A stretch of 64,000 nucleotides of DNA from an uncultured Treponema sp. (lineage in GTDB: Bacteria; Spirochaetota; Spirochaetia; Treponematales; Treponemataceae). Location: the NCBI GenBank assembly GCA_934718065.1, contig CAKUZR010000008.1:34655-98654 (forward strand). Reading direction: 5' to 3'. Below the pieces are notes generated by a model. That model ran no database searches. It had not been told where the DNA came from and was given only the letters and a program-made list of their open reading frames with translations. Positions 34,032 through 43,310 of the stretch are shown in pieces. A program made the position numbers and the translations under genes. Numbering within the stretch: position 1 is the first letter of the stretch; each line of letters starts with the position of its first letter.

Positions 34032-34601
34032 ATGGATTCTGTTTTAATTGTTTCTAACACAAACACAACCCTTGGAATTATTTCCGACTTGCTGAATTCG
34101 CAGCCGTTCAGCCGGATTGTTACGGCTCAAAACTGCGCTGAAGCCCGGCGGGATTTAATCACTGACGAATTTGACTTGATAATCGTGGATTCGCCGCTTC
34201 CAGATGAATTCGGGGATGATTTTTCATTGTATGCCGCGGAACAAACGGATGCCGGAATAATTCTGATTGTTGACAACGACAAAGTTTACGACACAAGCCC
34301 GGATATTGAGGACGCTGGTGTTTTTGTGCTTCCAAAGCCTGTCAGCCCGGAATTTTTCTACCAGGCTGTAAAACTTCTGATTGCAAGCCGAAAACGCGTT
34401 CAAGTCCTTGAAAACGAAAACGTCAAGCTTCAGAAAAAAATTGATGAAATCCGCCTGATTGACCGCGCAAAATGCATCTTGATTCAATATTTGCAAATGA
34501 CCGAGCCGCAAGCCCACAAATACATTGAAAAACAAGCCATGAACCTGCGCCAAAGCCGCCTTCAGACCGCCGAATCAATCTTGAAAACCTACGAAAGATA
34601 A
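34032..34601 (+). CDS. ANTAR-domain RNA-binding antiterminator with pseudo-receiver
   Basis: 189 residues in three parts. Residues 1-118 are a receiver-like domain that keeps the phospho-acceptor position (IIVDSPLP) and the Lys of FVLPKPVS, but has SNTN where receivers have an acidic pair, so phosphorylation is doubtful. A helical linker follows (RVQVLENENVKLQKKI). Residues 137-187 are an ANTAR domain: IDRAKCILIQYLQMTEPQAH, then YIEKQAMNLRQSRLQTAESI. ANTAR domains bind paired hexaloop RNA hairpins and prevent transcription termination (NasR, AmiR, EutV). Coupling to a glutamine synthetase gene suggests nitrogen control. The leaders at 5362 and 7915 are candidate targets. Confidence 0.93.
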   Translation: MDSVLIVSNTNTTLGIISDLLNSQPFSRIVTAQNCAEARRDLITDEFDLIIVDSPLPDEFGDDFSLYAAEQTDAGIILIVDNDKVYDTSPDIEDAGVFVLPKPVSPEFFYQAVKLLIASRKRVQVLENENVKLQKKIDEIRLIDRAKCILIQYLQMTEPQAHKYIEKQAMNLRQSRLQTAESILKTYER

Positions 34602-34634
34602 GCAGTGCAGCAGGAAAATCTTTGAATAAAAATC

Positions 34635-34675
34635 ATGGGACTTGCCTAAAAAAAATCAGGCAGTCCCATTTTATT
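34635..34675. terminator. Bidirectional terminator after the glnA-ANTAR operon
   Basis: ATGGGACTTGCCT (34635-34647) pairs with AGGCAGTCCCAT (34658-34669), with one mismatch, followed by TTTTATTTTT. It lies between convergent genes. Confidence 0.8.
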
Positions 34676-34676
34676 T

Positions 34677-37409
34677 TTACTGATTTCCTCTATTTCCTCT
34701 TAATTCATAAATTAAGAAATTTGGGTCTCCATTATTCGGAAGATAATAATCCCTCGGCAATGTTTTCCGATATTTATATCCATCACTTGGACCTGGCCCT
34801 AACCATTTATGTCCATTTACAACAAATTTAAATCCTGGCCACATACGGGAAAGTTTATTTCCACTGTATTCTATGCGGAATAAATTGTCTTCTCCACGAT
34901 TCATTTTAGGCCCGTTTGCACTAAAGCCTGTATAAGCACAAGCCGCAGTGACATAATTTACGGAATCAGGAGAAAGTCCAAAATCTTCAGGGTTAAATGT
35001 AATTTCAAGATGCGGAATTTCTTCATCATCAAACCAGTATTTGTATGGCAATTCAACATAGTGTGCGTAAACTGTAATATCACTTGTTACAAAAGGCACT
35101 TCATTTCCGTCTTCTGCAGAATCAAACCAGCCAGCCAAGAATAAATCATCTTTTCTGATTGAATCAGTATCCAAGACATCAAGAATATCATCAGAGCTCA
35201 TAACTTCACGAGAAATCGACACTTCTTCAGAACCAGAAAGTTTTCCGCCATTCAAATTGAAAGTAACATTGTATTTTTTCGGCTCGCAAAAAGCCTTCAC
35301 AGTTTTTGACTTAGCTTTGAAGAAGTTCGTTGTTTCATCACCAGAAAGCAATTTGTATTTTCCTATGTTGGAACACCAAGAAGCAACATCATCAATAATT
35401 TCAGACGATGTATCTGAATAAGTCAAATCTTTACTGTTTATAAAACCTTGAACCAACGACTGCAATCTTGCAATTTCCTCTTGGCTTCCATTCACAAATG
35501 AAGATTCATCAGAAAGCTCCAAAAGATATTTTGCATATTTTTCTTTGTATTCAGGAACAGAAAGAAGTTTTTCAACAAGCGGTGTGTCATATCCCTTCTC
35601 ATTCCAATCAAGAGGATTTCTTGTAGCTGTATCTGAAAAACAGTTCGTGCCTAAAATATTGTCATAATCATAAGGAATAAAATAACATTTTCCTTTTTTA
35701 TCAAAATAGAAATAGTAATTGTTTTTGTTGCACCAATAATCATCGTCCATTCCCAACACAACGTTGCAGGCGTAAGTTTTCAGGAACAAATCCACATCCA
35801 TTTTCTTTTCATAGAATTCTTTGATTTTATCTTCGGTAGAAAGTTCATTCAACTCTTTTATAAATCCAATCAGTTCATCACGTGCAGAATAAAAATCATC
35901 TTTATTTGTCTTTAAATCGTAGTCGTAACGCATGCTTTGGCTTTCGTCAAGATAAATTTCTTCAACGCCGAACGAACGATATATATCATAATCAGTTGCC
36001 ATAGACGGACCGTTTGACGACGACCAGCAGCATTTCCACAGATTGCCTTTATTTCCGTTGAATTTTGTGCCGATTTCTGTAGAAATTTCAGAACGTTCCT
36101 TCAAAAACTGCTTGTTTATTTCCTCAATCATTGCATAAACACCGTAGTCCAATTCTTTTTCTGTTCCGTCTTCTTCAAGAATTGTTATAAAAAGATGTGT
36201 ATAACCTGCGCGAGGAGCAGTCCAAATTCCATTTTTACGGAAAAAATTATATCCAAAAACTTCACGGACGTAGGATGGATCTTCTTTAAAACGCTTCAGA
36301 TTAAGACCTTTCATACAGCCGGCAAGTTTTCGTTCTTCGCCGGAATCATCGCACCATTCTTCAAAATCAAGCTTAAAATGCGCCTGATAATAATTTTCAC
36401 CCTCCTGAGGTTTCCTTCGGCTTGTGTTGCCACGCAAACGCATTCCAATATCATTGATTTTCCAAGTGTTGCCGCCTTTTTTCATTTCAAAATCAGCATG
36501 AATACAATTTTCATTTTTTGGATTTGTGTCGTAGTTTGCACAGAGAGCATCCCATTCTGAACGTTTAATTGTCAATGTTATTTCAGCCACTGAATCTGTT
36601 CCGAAAATATAATCAAGGCTTTCCGTTCGTGAAGACGCAGCAGGTCCGACAATGTCACTGATTGAGATTTCCTTTGTTGCTCCATTGCTTTCAATTCCTG
36701 TAACACCAACAGTTTTCACCGTAAATGTATATGAATTTCCAGCCTTTACATCCATTGAATATTCTTTAAAATCCGGACTAACAAATACCGTATTTTTTGG
36801 CATTGCCTCCGTCAATACTGAACGAGCTGTATTCAACGAGCCAATTTCTATTTCTTTTTTTTCGTAAGAAATAAAATAGCCAAATATATTTTCAGAAGAA
36901 GACTTTTTCCATGAAAGAGTTGCAACCAAATCTTCAACTTTTACTTTAAAATCTGAAACATCGTCCGGAGGATTTTCAGGTGATTCTGGAGATTCTGATG
37001 CTTCAGAAACTGCTGTTGTTATTGAAATTGTTGTTATTTTATCTGTATCCTTAGAATTTGAGTCCAAAGATATAAAAGAAAACTTATAATTAGTGCCGGA
37101 TTTTAATCCAGTTGCTGTAAAAGTATTTGAATCTTTTTGACAAGTTTTTGGTTCTGCCAGATTGCCTTCCGCTGGCTCCATTACAATTTTTACACCAAAA
37201 TAATTATTTTCAGGATTTTGCCATGCTAATACAATGCGCTCGTTATTCGCCGCAGCTCTTACATTGCTTACAGAACTATAAATTTTTGATTCCGAACCGC
37301 CCCCCCCCGACTCAGAATCATCTGAACTGTCTGCTGCACAACCAAAAAACGTCATTCCGATAAAAAGAAATGATACCGCCGCAAATATGCTTAAAACTTT
37401 CCTTTTCAT
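34677..37409 (-). CDS. CotH-family surface lipoprotein with FN3-like and InlB-like repeats
   Basis: 910 residues from the ATG at 37409, preceded by GGAGG; a frame extending 75 codons further upstream is MITE-derived and rejected. The signal ends LFIGMTFFGC, a lipobox, followed by an acidic/Gly linker encoded partly by a G9 tract. Residues about 55-255 hold two FN3-like modules. Residues about 260-640 are a CotH kinase-like domain (EMKKGGNTWKIND-type start, GMRLRGNTSRRKPQEG, GLNLKRFKEDPSYVREVFGY, ACNVVLGMDDDYWCNKNNYY, YFIPYDYDNILGTN). About 706-786 is an InlB B-type beta-grasp repeat. A C-terminal beta domain follows. CotH proteins can phosphorylate spore-coat or cell-surface proteins; here the target is unknown. 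Confidence 0.88.
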   Translation of the reverse strand: MKRKVLSIFAAVSFLFIGMTFFGCAADSSDDSESGGGGSESKIYSSVSNVRAAANNERIVLAWQNPENNYFGVKIVMEPAEGNLAEPKTCQKDSNTFTATGLKSGTNYKFSFISLDSNSKDTDKITTISITTAVSEASESPESPENPPDDVSDFKVKVEDLVATLSWKKSSSENIFGYFISYEKKEIEIGSLNTARSVLTEAMPKNTVFVSPDFKEYSMDVKAGNSYTFTVKTVGVTGIESNGATKEISISDIVGPAASSRTESLDYIFGTDSVAEITLTIKRSEWDALCANYDTNPKNENCIHADFEMKKGGNTWKINDIGMRLRGNTSRRKPQEGENYYQAHFKLDFEEWCDDSGEERKLAGCMKGLNLKRFKEDPSYVREVFGYNFFRKNGIWTAPRAGYTHLFITILEEDGTEKELDYGVYAMIEEINKQFLKERSEISTEIGTKFNGNKGNLWKCCWSSSNGPSMATDYDIYRSFGVEEIYLDESQSMRYDYDLKTNKDDFYSARDELIGFIKELNELSTEDKIKEFYEKKMDVDLFLKTYACNVVLGMDDDYWCNKNNYYFYFDKKGKCYFIPYDYDNILGTNCFSDTATRNPLDWNEKGYDTPLVEKLLSVPEYKEKYAKYLLELSDESSFVNGSQEEIARLQSLVQGFINSKDLTYSDTSSEIIDDVASWCSNIGKYKLLSGDETTNFFKAKSKTVKAFCEPKKYNVTFNLNGGKLSGSEEVSISREVMSSDDILDVLDTDSIRKDDLFLAGWFDSAEDGNEVPFVTSDITVYAHYVELPYKYWFDDEEIPHLEITFNPEDFGLSPDSVNYVTAACAYTGFSANGPKMNRGEDNLFRIEYSGNKLSRMWPGFKFVVNGHKWLGPGPSDGYKYRKTLPRDYYLPNNGDPNFLIYELRGNRGNQ
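37300..37308 (-). repeat. Homopolymeric G9 tract in coding sequence (minus strand)
   Basis: Nine consecutive G on the coding strand lie in the Gly linker just behind the lipobox of the CotH lipoprotein. Confidence 0.95.
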
Positions 37410-37432
37410 AAAGCCTCCAAAAAGAATTTTAA

Positions 37433-37638
37433 TAGCCTTAATTTCGAGTTTTTTGTAAAAAAAATAAAAGCGCAGGCAGATTTGCAATTTGTGAAGATTT
37501 TTGGCGATTAAATTAATTAAAGTGCAGAGCACCCGAATTAACACAAGCGAAGCGCGAGCCAAATCCATCTGGAGCAAATTGAAAATATGCCGAAAGCGTT
37601 CTTTCAGAATTTTGCAAAAAAAATCGACATTCAAGCTA
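37433..37638 (-). mobile_element. MITE-like repeat, copy C
   Basis: About 206 bp with ends TAGCCTTAATTTCGAGTTTT and the complement of AAATCGACATTCAAGCTA. It is oriented like copy B, 23 bp upstream of the CotH start codon. Confidence 0.8.
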
Positions 37639-37706
37639 ATAGAATTTCAGTCTACAGCACATTCTGCGTTATATCAACTAAATCATCTTTCAGTGTACAG
37701 GTTTTC

Positions 37707-40700
37707 CTAGCTTGGCACGTGGATTATTTCGCGGGGTTTTGAGCCGTTGGCTGGGCCGACGATTCCGCGGGCTTCCATTTCTTCAACAAGGCGGGCGGCA
37801 CGGTTGTAGCCAACTTTCAGGCGGCGCTGAATGTAGCTTGCGCTGGCTTTTCCAGACTGAATAACAATGTCCAGAGCCTGCTCATACAAAGGATCTGCGT
37901 CATCGCCGTAGAAATTCTGCTGGCCGTCGTCATCTTCGTCGTCATCAACAAAAATTTCATCATCAATGTAATCCGGTTCGCCCAAAGTTTTTACGTAATC
38001 AACAACGTGCTCAACATCGGAATCGCTTTCAAAAGTGCCCTGAATTCTTACAGGATATGGACTTACCGCCGAAGCATAAAGCATATCGCCTTTTCCAAGA
38101 AGTTTTTCCGCGCCAACCGCATCAATAATGATATTTGAATCTGTTCGGCTGGCAACCATGAACGCAATTCGGCTTGGAATATTCGCCTTTATCAATCCAG
38201 TGATAACATTTACTGAAGGACGCTGCGTAGCCAAAACAAGATGAATTCCAACCGCGCGCGACATTGCCGCAAGCCGGGCAACATTCGATTCAAGTTCTTT
38301 TCCGCTGGTCGCCATCAAATCCGCAAACTCATCAATTATAATCACAATGTAAGGAAGCTTTTCTGTTGCGATTTTTCGTTCTTCAACGCGCTTGTTGTAG
38401 CTTGAAATATCGCGGACTCCCATCTGGTCAAGCAGAGCGTAACGGCGTTCCATTTCGCACAAGCACCACTGCAAACCTTGCAACGCTTTTTTCGGTTCAG
38501 TAATAACCGGCGTAAGAAGATGCGGAATGTCGTTGTAAAGTTTAAGCTCAACAACTTTCGGGTCAACAAGAATCATTTTCACTTGCTGAGGCGAACGTTT
38601 GTACAAAATCGAAAGAATTATTGAATTCACACAGACTGATTTTCCGGCGCCGGTAGCACCAGCAATCAGAAGATGAGGCGTTTTTGCAATATCAATAATC
38701 TGGGATTTTCCAAGAATGTCTTTTCCAAGAATCACAGGAATCGCCATTTTCTGGAATTCAGGTAAATCCTGCTCAATCATTTCGCGGAAACTTACAATCG
38801 AGCGTTTTTTGTTTGGAACTTCAATTCCAACTGCGGCTTTCCCTGGAATCGGAGCAACTATGCGGACGCTTGAAGCCGCCAGACTAAGCGCAATGTTATC
38901 CTGAAGAGCAACAATTTTGCTAAGTTTTACGCCTGGAGCCGGAGCAATTTCAAACATCGTTACAACCGGACCTTTTTTTATTCCTACAACTTCCGCGCTT
39001 ATTCCAAAATCAGAGAAAGTTTTCTTCAATTTTAACGCGCTTTCTTTTGTTTCATTGTCAATAAGCCAGTACTGATCGTCCTCGTACTGCTCAAGCAAAT
39101 CAGTTGGAACAACGTACGGCTTTTTTGGGCGAGCCACGTGGGTTAGCGGAGCCGCTTCCGTCGCGATGGTTTTTCGTTCAGGAACAGGAGCGGTTTCGAT
39201 TATGCGGCCTTCAACAGTCGGCTCAGTTGATTCAGTCGGTTCTTGCGACTGCTCGGAGATTTCAATTTCCGAAGAGCCGGCGGGTTCATTTTCAATTCGG
39301 GATTCGTCCTCATTTTCAATTTCTGGATGAAATTCATTTTCCGGGTGATTTTCAAATTCGTTCCCTGGATTTTCAAAGTTTTCAGGATTTCCGGAATTTT
39401 CGTCAGAAATTTCGTCCTGCACAAAAGGCTCGTCTTGAACTTCGTTCTCCGCATTTTTTTCATCATCAAAGAATGAATCGTTTTCGCCGCCTTCAAGCTG
39501 CTTCCGGGCATCATTTTCCATGTCCGCAAAAACATCAGAACCAAAAGAAATTGTTGAATTTTCATCGTCCGCGGATTTTGCCGGTGTTTCTTCCTCAATA
39601 TTTTCAGTTTTTTCAGAAGCCGGCTCATCATAATGATTTTCATCATCGTTTTCGTCTTCAATTGATTCTTCCGAATTCATATCGATATCAAAAAAATCAG
39701 GAGAAAGCGTTTCTTTTGAATTTTCCGGGCCGGACGCCTGGTTTTCAGAATCCTCATCATCAAAATCATCTTCCGAATTGATTTCGTCATTGTATTTTTC
39801 AAAATCGTTCAGCGAATCTTCCAGCTCGTCAAAATCTGAACCGTTTTCCGCATTTTCCGAAAGCCGCGGCTCGTCTGAATCAACGCGGCTCCGCAAATTC
39901 TCAGATTCTTCATCGTTTTCGTCATCCGTTTTATCGGATTTTTCATCGGATTTTTCATCAGCGGAAACGCGCTCAGCCACAAAATCATCGTCTTCAACTT
40001 CAACAGGAATTTCCACAGCTCCAGCCTGAGCCTTTATTTCCTCGGAATCCGGCCACTCCAAATCATCAGCTGGCTCAGCGGAATCAAAAATTTCGTCTTC
40101 GCCAGGTTCTTCCTCGGCAGAAATTCCATTCAGCGCGGCGAATTCTTCCTGCGTAATCATTGAATTTGTATTCTGTGTTTCATCTTCATCAAAAAGATTC
40201 GCGAAAGGATCATCGTGCTGAACAACTGGCTCGGCCACCTCAGTTGGCTCCGAAGCCCCGCGCGCCTCCCCGATTCCGCTCCGCTCATTTTCGTTCTTCG
40301 CGCCGACATTCTGCGCGGAATTTTGCGGCTGCTCCACGGATTCAGTTTCCAGCCCGGAATTCTGATTTTCCTGAACCGGAGATTCGGCATTTTCTTTCTG
40401 AAAAATATTTTCCGGCCTGGATTTAAAAATTTTCCCGGAATTTTTAGTTTCTTCAGCGTCTGATTTTTCAGATTCACCAAAAGACAGTTTATGTTTTTCC
40501 GCGAGTTTCTGCTCTTTTTCAGCAAGAAATTTTTCACGGTGAAAAATCATATCGTTTATTCGTTCCGCAACAAGCCCGGCGATAATTATTTCCATCACAA
40601 CAAGCATCACGCCGATAATTATTGCCAGAATTATTTTTATTGTGGAAAAATCGTCCGTGTAATCTTTTGCAAAATAGCGGCAAAGTTTTTCAATAAAAAC

Positions 40701-41000
40701 AGAAGTGAAAAAAGGAACAACCGCCGTCAAAAGCCGCATTGATTTTTTTGAAGTCCACTTTGAGGCAAAACACGAAAGCCCCGCAACCAGAAGAAAAACC
40801 GGAATCAAAATGCTTGAAAATCCATAGACTGAAAAAAGCATATCGCCCAAAGTAAATGCAACTATATATAGAAGATTATTTTGCGCCGGACCAAAATTTC
40901 CAAAATTAAGAGGAAGAAGCGCCAGAGAAATTGAAAAAAAAGCTGCCATCAAAAGCAAAATTGCGCCAGCCAAAATATTCGGTTTATTAGAAATTTTCAT
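37707..41000 (-). CDS. ftsK: FtsK/SpoIIIE-type DNA translocase
   Basis: 1097 residues. Four or five membrane helices occupy residues 8-155. A very long acidic linker (about 160-620), rich in Glu, Asp, Asn and Ser, follows. The motor (about 640-1010) has PGVKLSKIVALQDNIALSLA, the Walker A IAGATGAGKSVCVNSIIL, Walker B VIIIDEFADLM, and ATQRPSVNVITGLIKANIPS. The C-terminal winged-helix gamma domain (about 1035-1090: YEQALDIVIQSGKASASYIQ) reads KOPS-like DNA. FtsK pumps chromosome ends to the division septum and activates XerCD. Confidence 0.96.
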   Translation of the reverse strand: MKISNKPNILAGAILLLMAAFFSISLALLPLNFGNFGPAQNNLLYIVAFTLGDMLFSVYGFSSILIPVFLLVAGLSCFASKWTSKKSMRLLTAVVPFFTSVFIEKLCRYFAKDYTDDFSTIKIILAIIIGVMLVVMEIIIAGLVAERINDMIFHREKFLAEKEQKLAEKHKLSFGESEKSDAEETKNSGKIFKSRPENIFQKENAESPVQENQNSGLETESVEQPQNSAQNVGAKNENERSGIGEARGASEPTEVAEPVVQHDDPFANLFDEDETQNTNSMITQEEFAALNGISAEEEPGEDEIFDSAEPADDLEWPDSEEIKAQAGAVEIPVEVEDDDFVAERVSADEKSDEKSDKTDDENDEESENLRSRVDSDEPRLSENAENGSDFDELEDSLNDFEKYNDEINSEDDFDDEDSENQASGPENSKETLSPDFFDIDMNSEESIEDENDDENHYDEPASEKTENIEEETPAKSADDENSTISFGSDVFADMENDARKQLEGGENDSFFDDEKNAENEVQDEPFVQDEISDENSGNPENFENPGNEFENHPENEFHPEIENEDESRIENEPAGSSEIEISEQSQEPTESTEPTVEGRIIETAPVPERKTIATEAAPLTHVARPKKPYVVPTDLLEQYEDDQYWLIDNETKESALKLKKTFSDFGISAEVVGIKKGPVVTMFEIAPAPGVKLSKIVALQDNIALSLAASSVRIVAPIPGKAAVGIEVPNKKRSIVSFREMIEQDLPEFQKMAIPVILGKDILGKSQIIDIAKTPHLLIAGATGAGKSVCVNSIILSILYKRSPQQVKMILVDPKVVELKLYNDIPHLLTPVITEPKKALQGLQWCLCEMERRYALLDQMGVRDISSYNKRVEERKIATEKLPYIVIIIDEFADLMATSGKELESNVARLAAMSRAVGIHLVLATQRPSVNVITGLIKANIPSRIAFMVASRTDSNIIIDAVGAEKLLGKGDMLYASAVSPYPVRIQGTFESDSDVEHVVDYVKTLGEPDYIDDEIFVDDDEDDDGQQNFYGDDADPLYEQALDIVIQSGKASASYIQRRLKVGYNRAARLVEEMEARGIVGPANGSKPREIIHVPS

Positions 41001-41033
41001 ACTTTTATTGTCGGAAGAATAAAAAACATTTTT

Positions 41034-41129
41034 TACCTTAATTTCGAGTTTTTTTGCAAATTCTGAAAGAGTGCTTTCATTCGCGCTACGCTTTTATTTT
41101 TTTTCCACAAAAAACTCGATATTCAGGCT
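41034..41129 (+). mobile_element. MITE-like repeat, copy D (internally deleted)
   Basis: About 96 bp. The ends (CCTTAATTTCGAGTTTTTTT and the complement of AAAAAACTCGATATTCAGGC) and the sub-terminal segments GCAAATTCTGAAAGAG and CTACGCTTTTATTTT are retained, while the central 100 bp is missing. It lies between ftsK and the OmpA-type gene. Confidence 0.75.
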
Positions 41130-41172
41130 TTTTAGAATTTTTTGCAGAGAAAACCAAAAAAATCCAAAACAA

Positions 41173-41181
41173 TGATATAAT
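41173..41181 (+). promoter_or_regulatory. Extended -10 promoter of the OmpA-type gene
   Basis: TGATATAAT (TG at 41173, TATAAT at 41176-41181). No good -35 is seen. The box ends 8 nt before the ATG and no ribosome binding site is present. Confidence 0.55.
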
Positions 41182-41189
41182 ACTACAAA

Positions 41190-42464
41190 ATGAAGAAGAT
41201 TTTTTTACAAGCGGTTTTATTTTGTTTTCTCTTCGGGGCGGTCGCTCAGCAAGAGGCTCCAGTTCAAATAACGTATTGCGGCGGAAGGAACTACAGCCTT
41301 GTTGAACGCACGGATTTGCGCAGATACGACAACAACAAATACGTCGGTCTTGTAAGCCGGGAAGTCCGCTCTTTTATTGTGAACGACGGAAATTTATACG
41401 ACGGAAGCTTTTACGTTGACGAAGGAACAAAACATCAGAACGTTTCTGTTGCGCAGGAAATTCACGAGTCAATTCCTTCAACATTCAGAATCACATCAGA
41501 CGGAAATCTTGTTATGATTGAAGACAACGGATTTCCGACTTTCAGAAGTTTTCCAGCCTTTCCAAAAACAAAAATCAAAAAAGGCGACAGCTGGACCGGG
41601 CGCGCAGTTCGTTCAGTCGATCCTTTGAACAAAGGCGTTTTTACAAAAATTCCGATGGAAGTTTTGTACACTTACATTGGCGATGAAACAGTCCGCGGCG
41701 AGGAAGTTTTTGTTTTCAGCGCAAAATGGGCAACCCGCTACGGAATTTCGTATTTTGACTTTGGCGGCGACCAGAATTTAAAAAGCGCAAACGGAAGCCA
41801 CAACGCAACCATGTACGTCAGCAAGGCGACCGGCTACGCTATTGTTGTCCGGGATTCAGTGAACGAAAATTTTATTTACAAGGACGGAAATTCAGTCAGT
41901 TTCCGGGGAACGATTTCTTTGTTCACTGAATATCCGCCGGCAGTTGACCGCGCAAAAATCATTGAGTCGCTGCAACGCGTTGCGCTTGTTTCAAACGACA
42001 AAGATGAAGCGGATTCTCTTGCAAAACCAGTGAACGAATCCCGCCCGCTCGTTGCGTCAAAACCGAAAAATCCTGATTCCTCGGCAAAAAATTCAAATAT
42101 CAAGGTTGAAAACACTCCGGCAGGAATCCGTCTCACAATCCAGAACCTGAAATTCAAGGCGGACAGCGCGGAACTTCTTCCAGGCGAAGAAAAGCGGCTT
42201 GACCAAATTGCAAGCGTCTTAAAAGAAGCGCAGAACAGCCAGTTTTTAGTTGAAGGGCACACAGCCGCCACAGGAAACGAAAAAGGCGAAATGAAACTTT
42301 CCGCAGAACGAGCACGCGCAATTGCGGAGGCGCTTTCAAAAAAAGGCATTTCCGCGTCAAAATTCATAACGAAAGGAAGCGGCGCGCGCAAACCGGTAGC
42401 GGACAACGCAACTCCGGAAGGAAAAGCGATGAACCGCCGCGTAGAAATCACAATTCTTGAATAA
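41190..42464 (+). CDS. OmpA-family envelope protein
   Basis: 424 residues with signal peptide MKKIFLQAVLFCFLFGAVAQ. The middle region (residues 25-250) is beta-rich and unassigned. Residues about 313-424 are an OmpA C-terminal peptidoglycan-binding domain (LTIQNLKFKADSAELLPGEE, FLVEGHTAATGNEKGEMKLS, ERARAIAEALSKKGI, RRVEITIL). It presumably bridges the outer membrane or periplasm to the cell wall. Confidence 0.92.
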   Translation: MKKIFLQAVLFCFLFGAVAQQEAPVQITYCGGRNYSLVERTDLRRYDNNKYVGLVSREVRSFIVNDGNLYDGSFYVDEGTKHQNVSVAQEIHESIPSTFRITSDGNLVMIEDNGFPTFRSFPAFPKTKIKKGDSWTGRAVRSVDPLNKGVFTKIPMEVLYTYIGDETVRGEEVFVFSAKWATRYGISYFDFGGDQNLKSANGSHNATMYVSKATGYAIVVRDSVNENFIYKDGNSVSFRGTISLFTEYPPAVDRAKIIESLQRVALVSNDKDEADSLAKPVNESRPLVASKPKNPDSSAKNSNIKVENTPAGIRLTIQNLKFKADSAELLPGEEKRLDQIASVLKEAQNSQFLVEGHTAATGNEKGEMKLSAERARAIAEALSKKGISASKFITKGSGARKPVADNATPEGKAMNRRVEITILE

Positions 42465-42563
42465 ACGAAAATTTCCGCAAAGCGTCGGGGAATGAACTTT
42501 TCACCGGGATAAATTCTCCACAAAGATAAATTTTCCGCGCGAATAAATCTGGTGAAGTCAGCG

Positions 42564-43292
42564 CTAACCAAAAATTTCGTTTTTATGCAAAGTCCCAAGC
42601 TGAAAAAGCGATTCTTCCAGCGAAAAATCCTTGTGTTTTTCCATAAATTCTTTCAAATCAATTGAAAATCTGTTCATCGAAAAATGCTGGAACACAAAAA
42701 GTTTTTCCCAGTCGGCGCATTTTTTCAGCTCACCGCGGTATTTTGTAAAAATTCCCTTCGGCTTAAGCTCGCTGTAGCCAACAAGCCAAATTTCCGCATT
42801 CAGTTTTTTCGCAAGAAAAGCCGTCTGCTCCGCCATCCAAAGCTGGCTTTCTTCTATTAATTCCGCGGCATTTGTTCCGCCGTTCTTTACAATATATTTC
42901 AACTGGGAAGTTTTTGCCGAATGAACCGGCGTCTTGTTCAAAATAATCACGTTTTTTCTAAAATCAATTCCAAGCTCCAGATGTTTCTTAAAAAATCCTT
43001 CGCCAAGTTTTCCGGCCTGCCCCACAAGATATCTGTTGTTTTTCAGAAGCTGCTCGTCTTTTCCGGGATTGTCGCCAACCACAATCAGCTTTATTTCATC
43101 ATTTTCTGAAATTTCGTCCAGCGCGCGGTTGTAAACAATCGGAGTTTCAAAAGAATATTCCGGCGTTTTCGCCTCTTTTGCCGCGTTTTTCTGAAGCTCC
43201 ATAAGATTTGGAACTTTTTTATTCCATTGCTGAATTTTCGCCTTGAAATTCCGCCTGAATTCTTCGAGCGAAAGAAACTGTTCCTGTGTCAT
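42564..43292 (-). CDS. Uracil-DNA glycosylase superfamily-like protein
   Basis: 242 residues. IKLIVVGDNPGKDEQLLKNN followed by RYLVGQAGKLGEGFFKKHL matches the motif-A region of family 4-like uracil-DNA glycosylases, where Gly-x-x-Pro-Gly and VGxAG occur. KNVIILNKTPVHSAKTSQLK follows as in the fold. No four-cysteine Fe-S pattern is visible. The C-terminal FQHFSMNRFSID could be motif B. Activity on uracil is inferred. RBS AAAGGAA. It is 18 bp behind the LysR gene and probably co-transcribed with it. Confidence 0.6.
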   Translation of the reverse strand: MTQEQFLSLEEFRRNFKAKIQQWNKKVPNLMELQKNAAKEAKTPEYSFETPIVYNRALDEISENDEIKLIVVGDNPGKDEQLLKNNRYLVGQAGKLGEGFFKKHLELGIDFRKNVIILNKTPVHSAKTSQLKYIVKNGGTNAAELIEESQLWMAEQTAFLAKKLNAEIWLVGYSELKPKGIFTKYRGELKKCADWEKLFVFQHFSMNRFSIDLKEFMEKHKDFSLEESLFQLGTLHKNEIFG

Positions 43293-43310
43293 AAATTTCC
43301 TTTCAATTTT

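Noticed and set aside
34032..34601. Ordinary phosphorylated response regulator
   Set aside because: The acidic pair of the receiver is missing and the output domain is ANTAR, not DNA-binding.
34677..37634. CotH gene start 75 codons further upstream
   Set aside because: The extension is translated from MITE-like copy C; the ATG at 37409 has GGAGG and starts a proper lipoprotein signal.
39104..40029. Plus-strand open frames opposite the FtsK linker
   Set aside because: They are shadows of the acidic, biased coding sequence on the minus strand.
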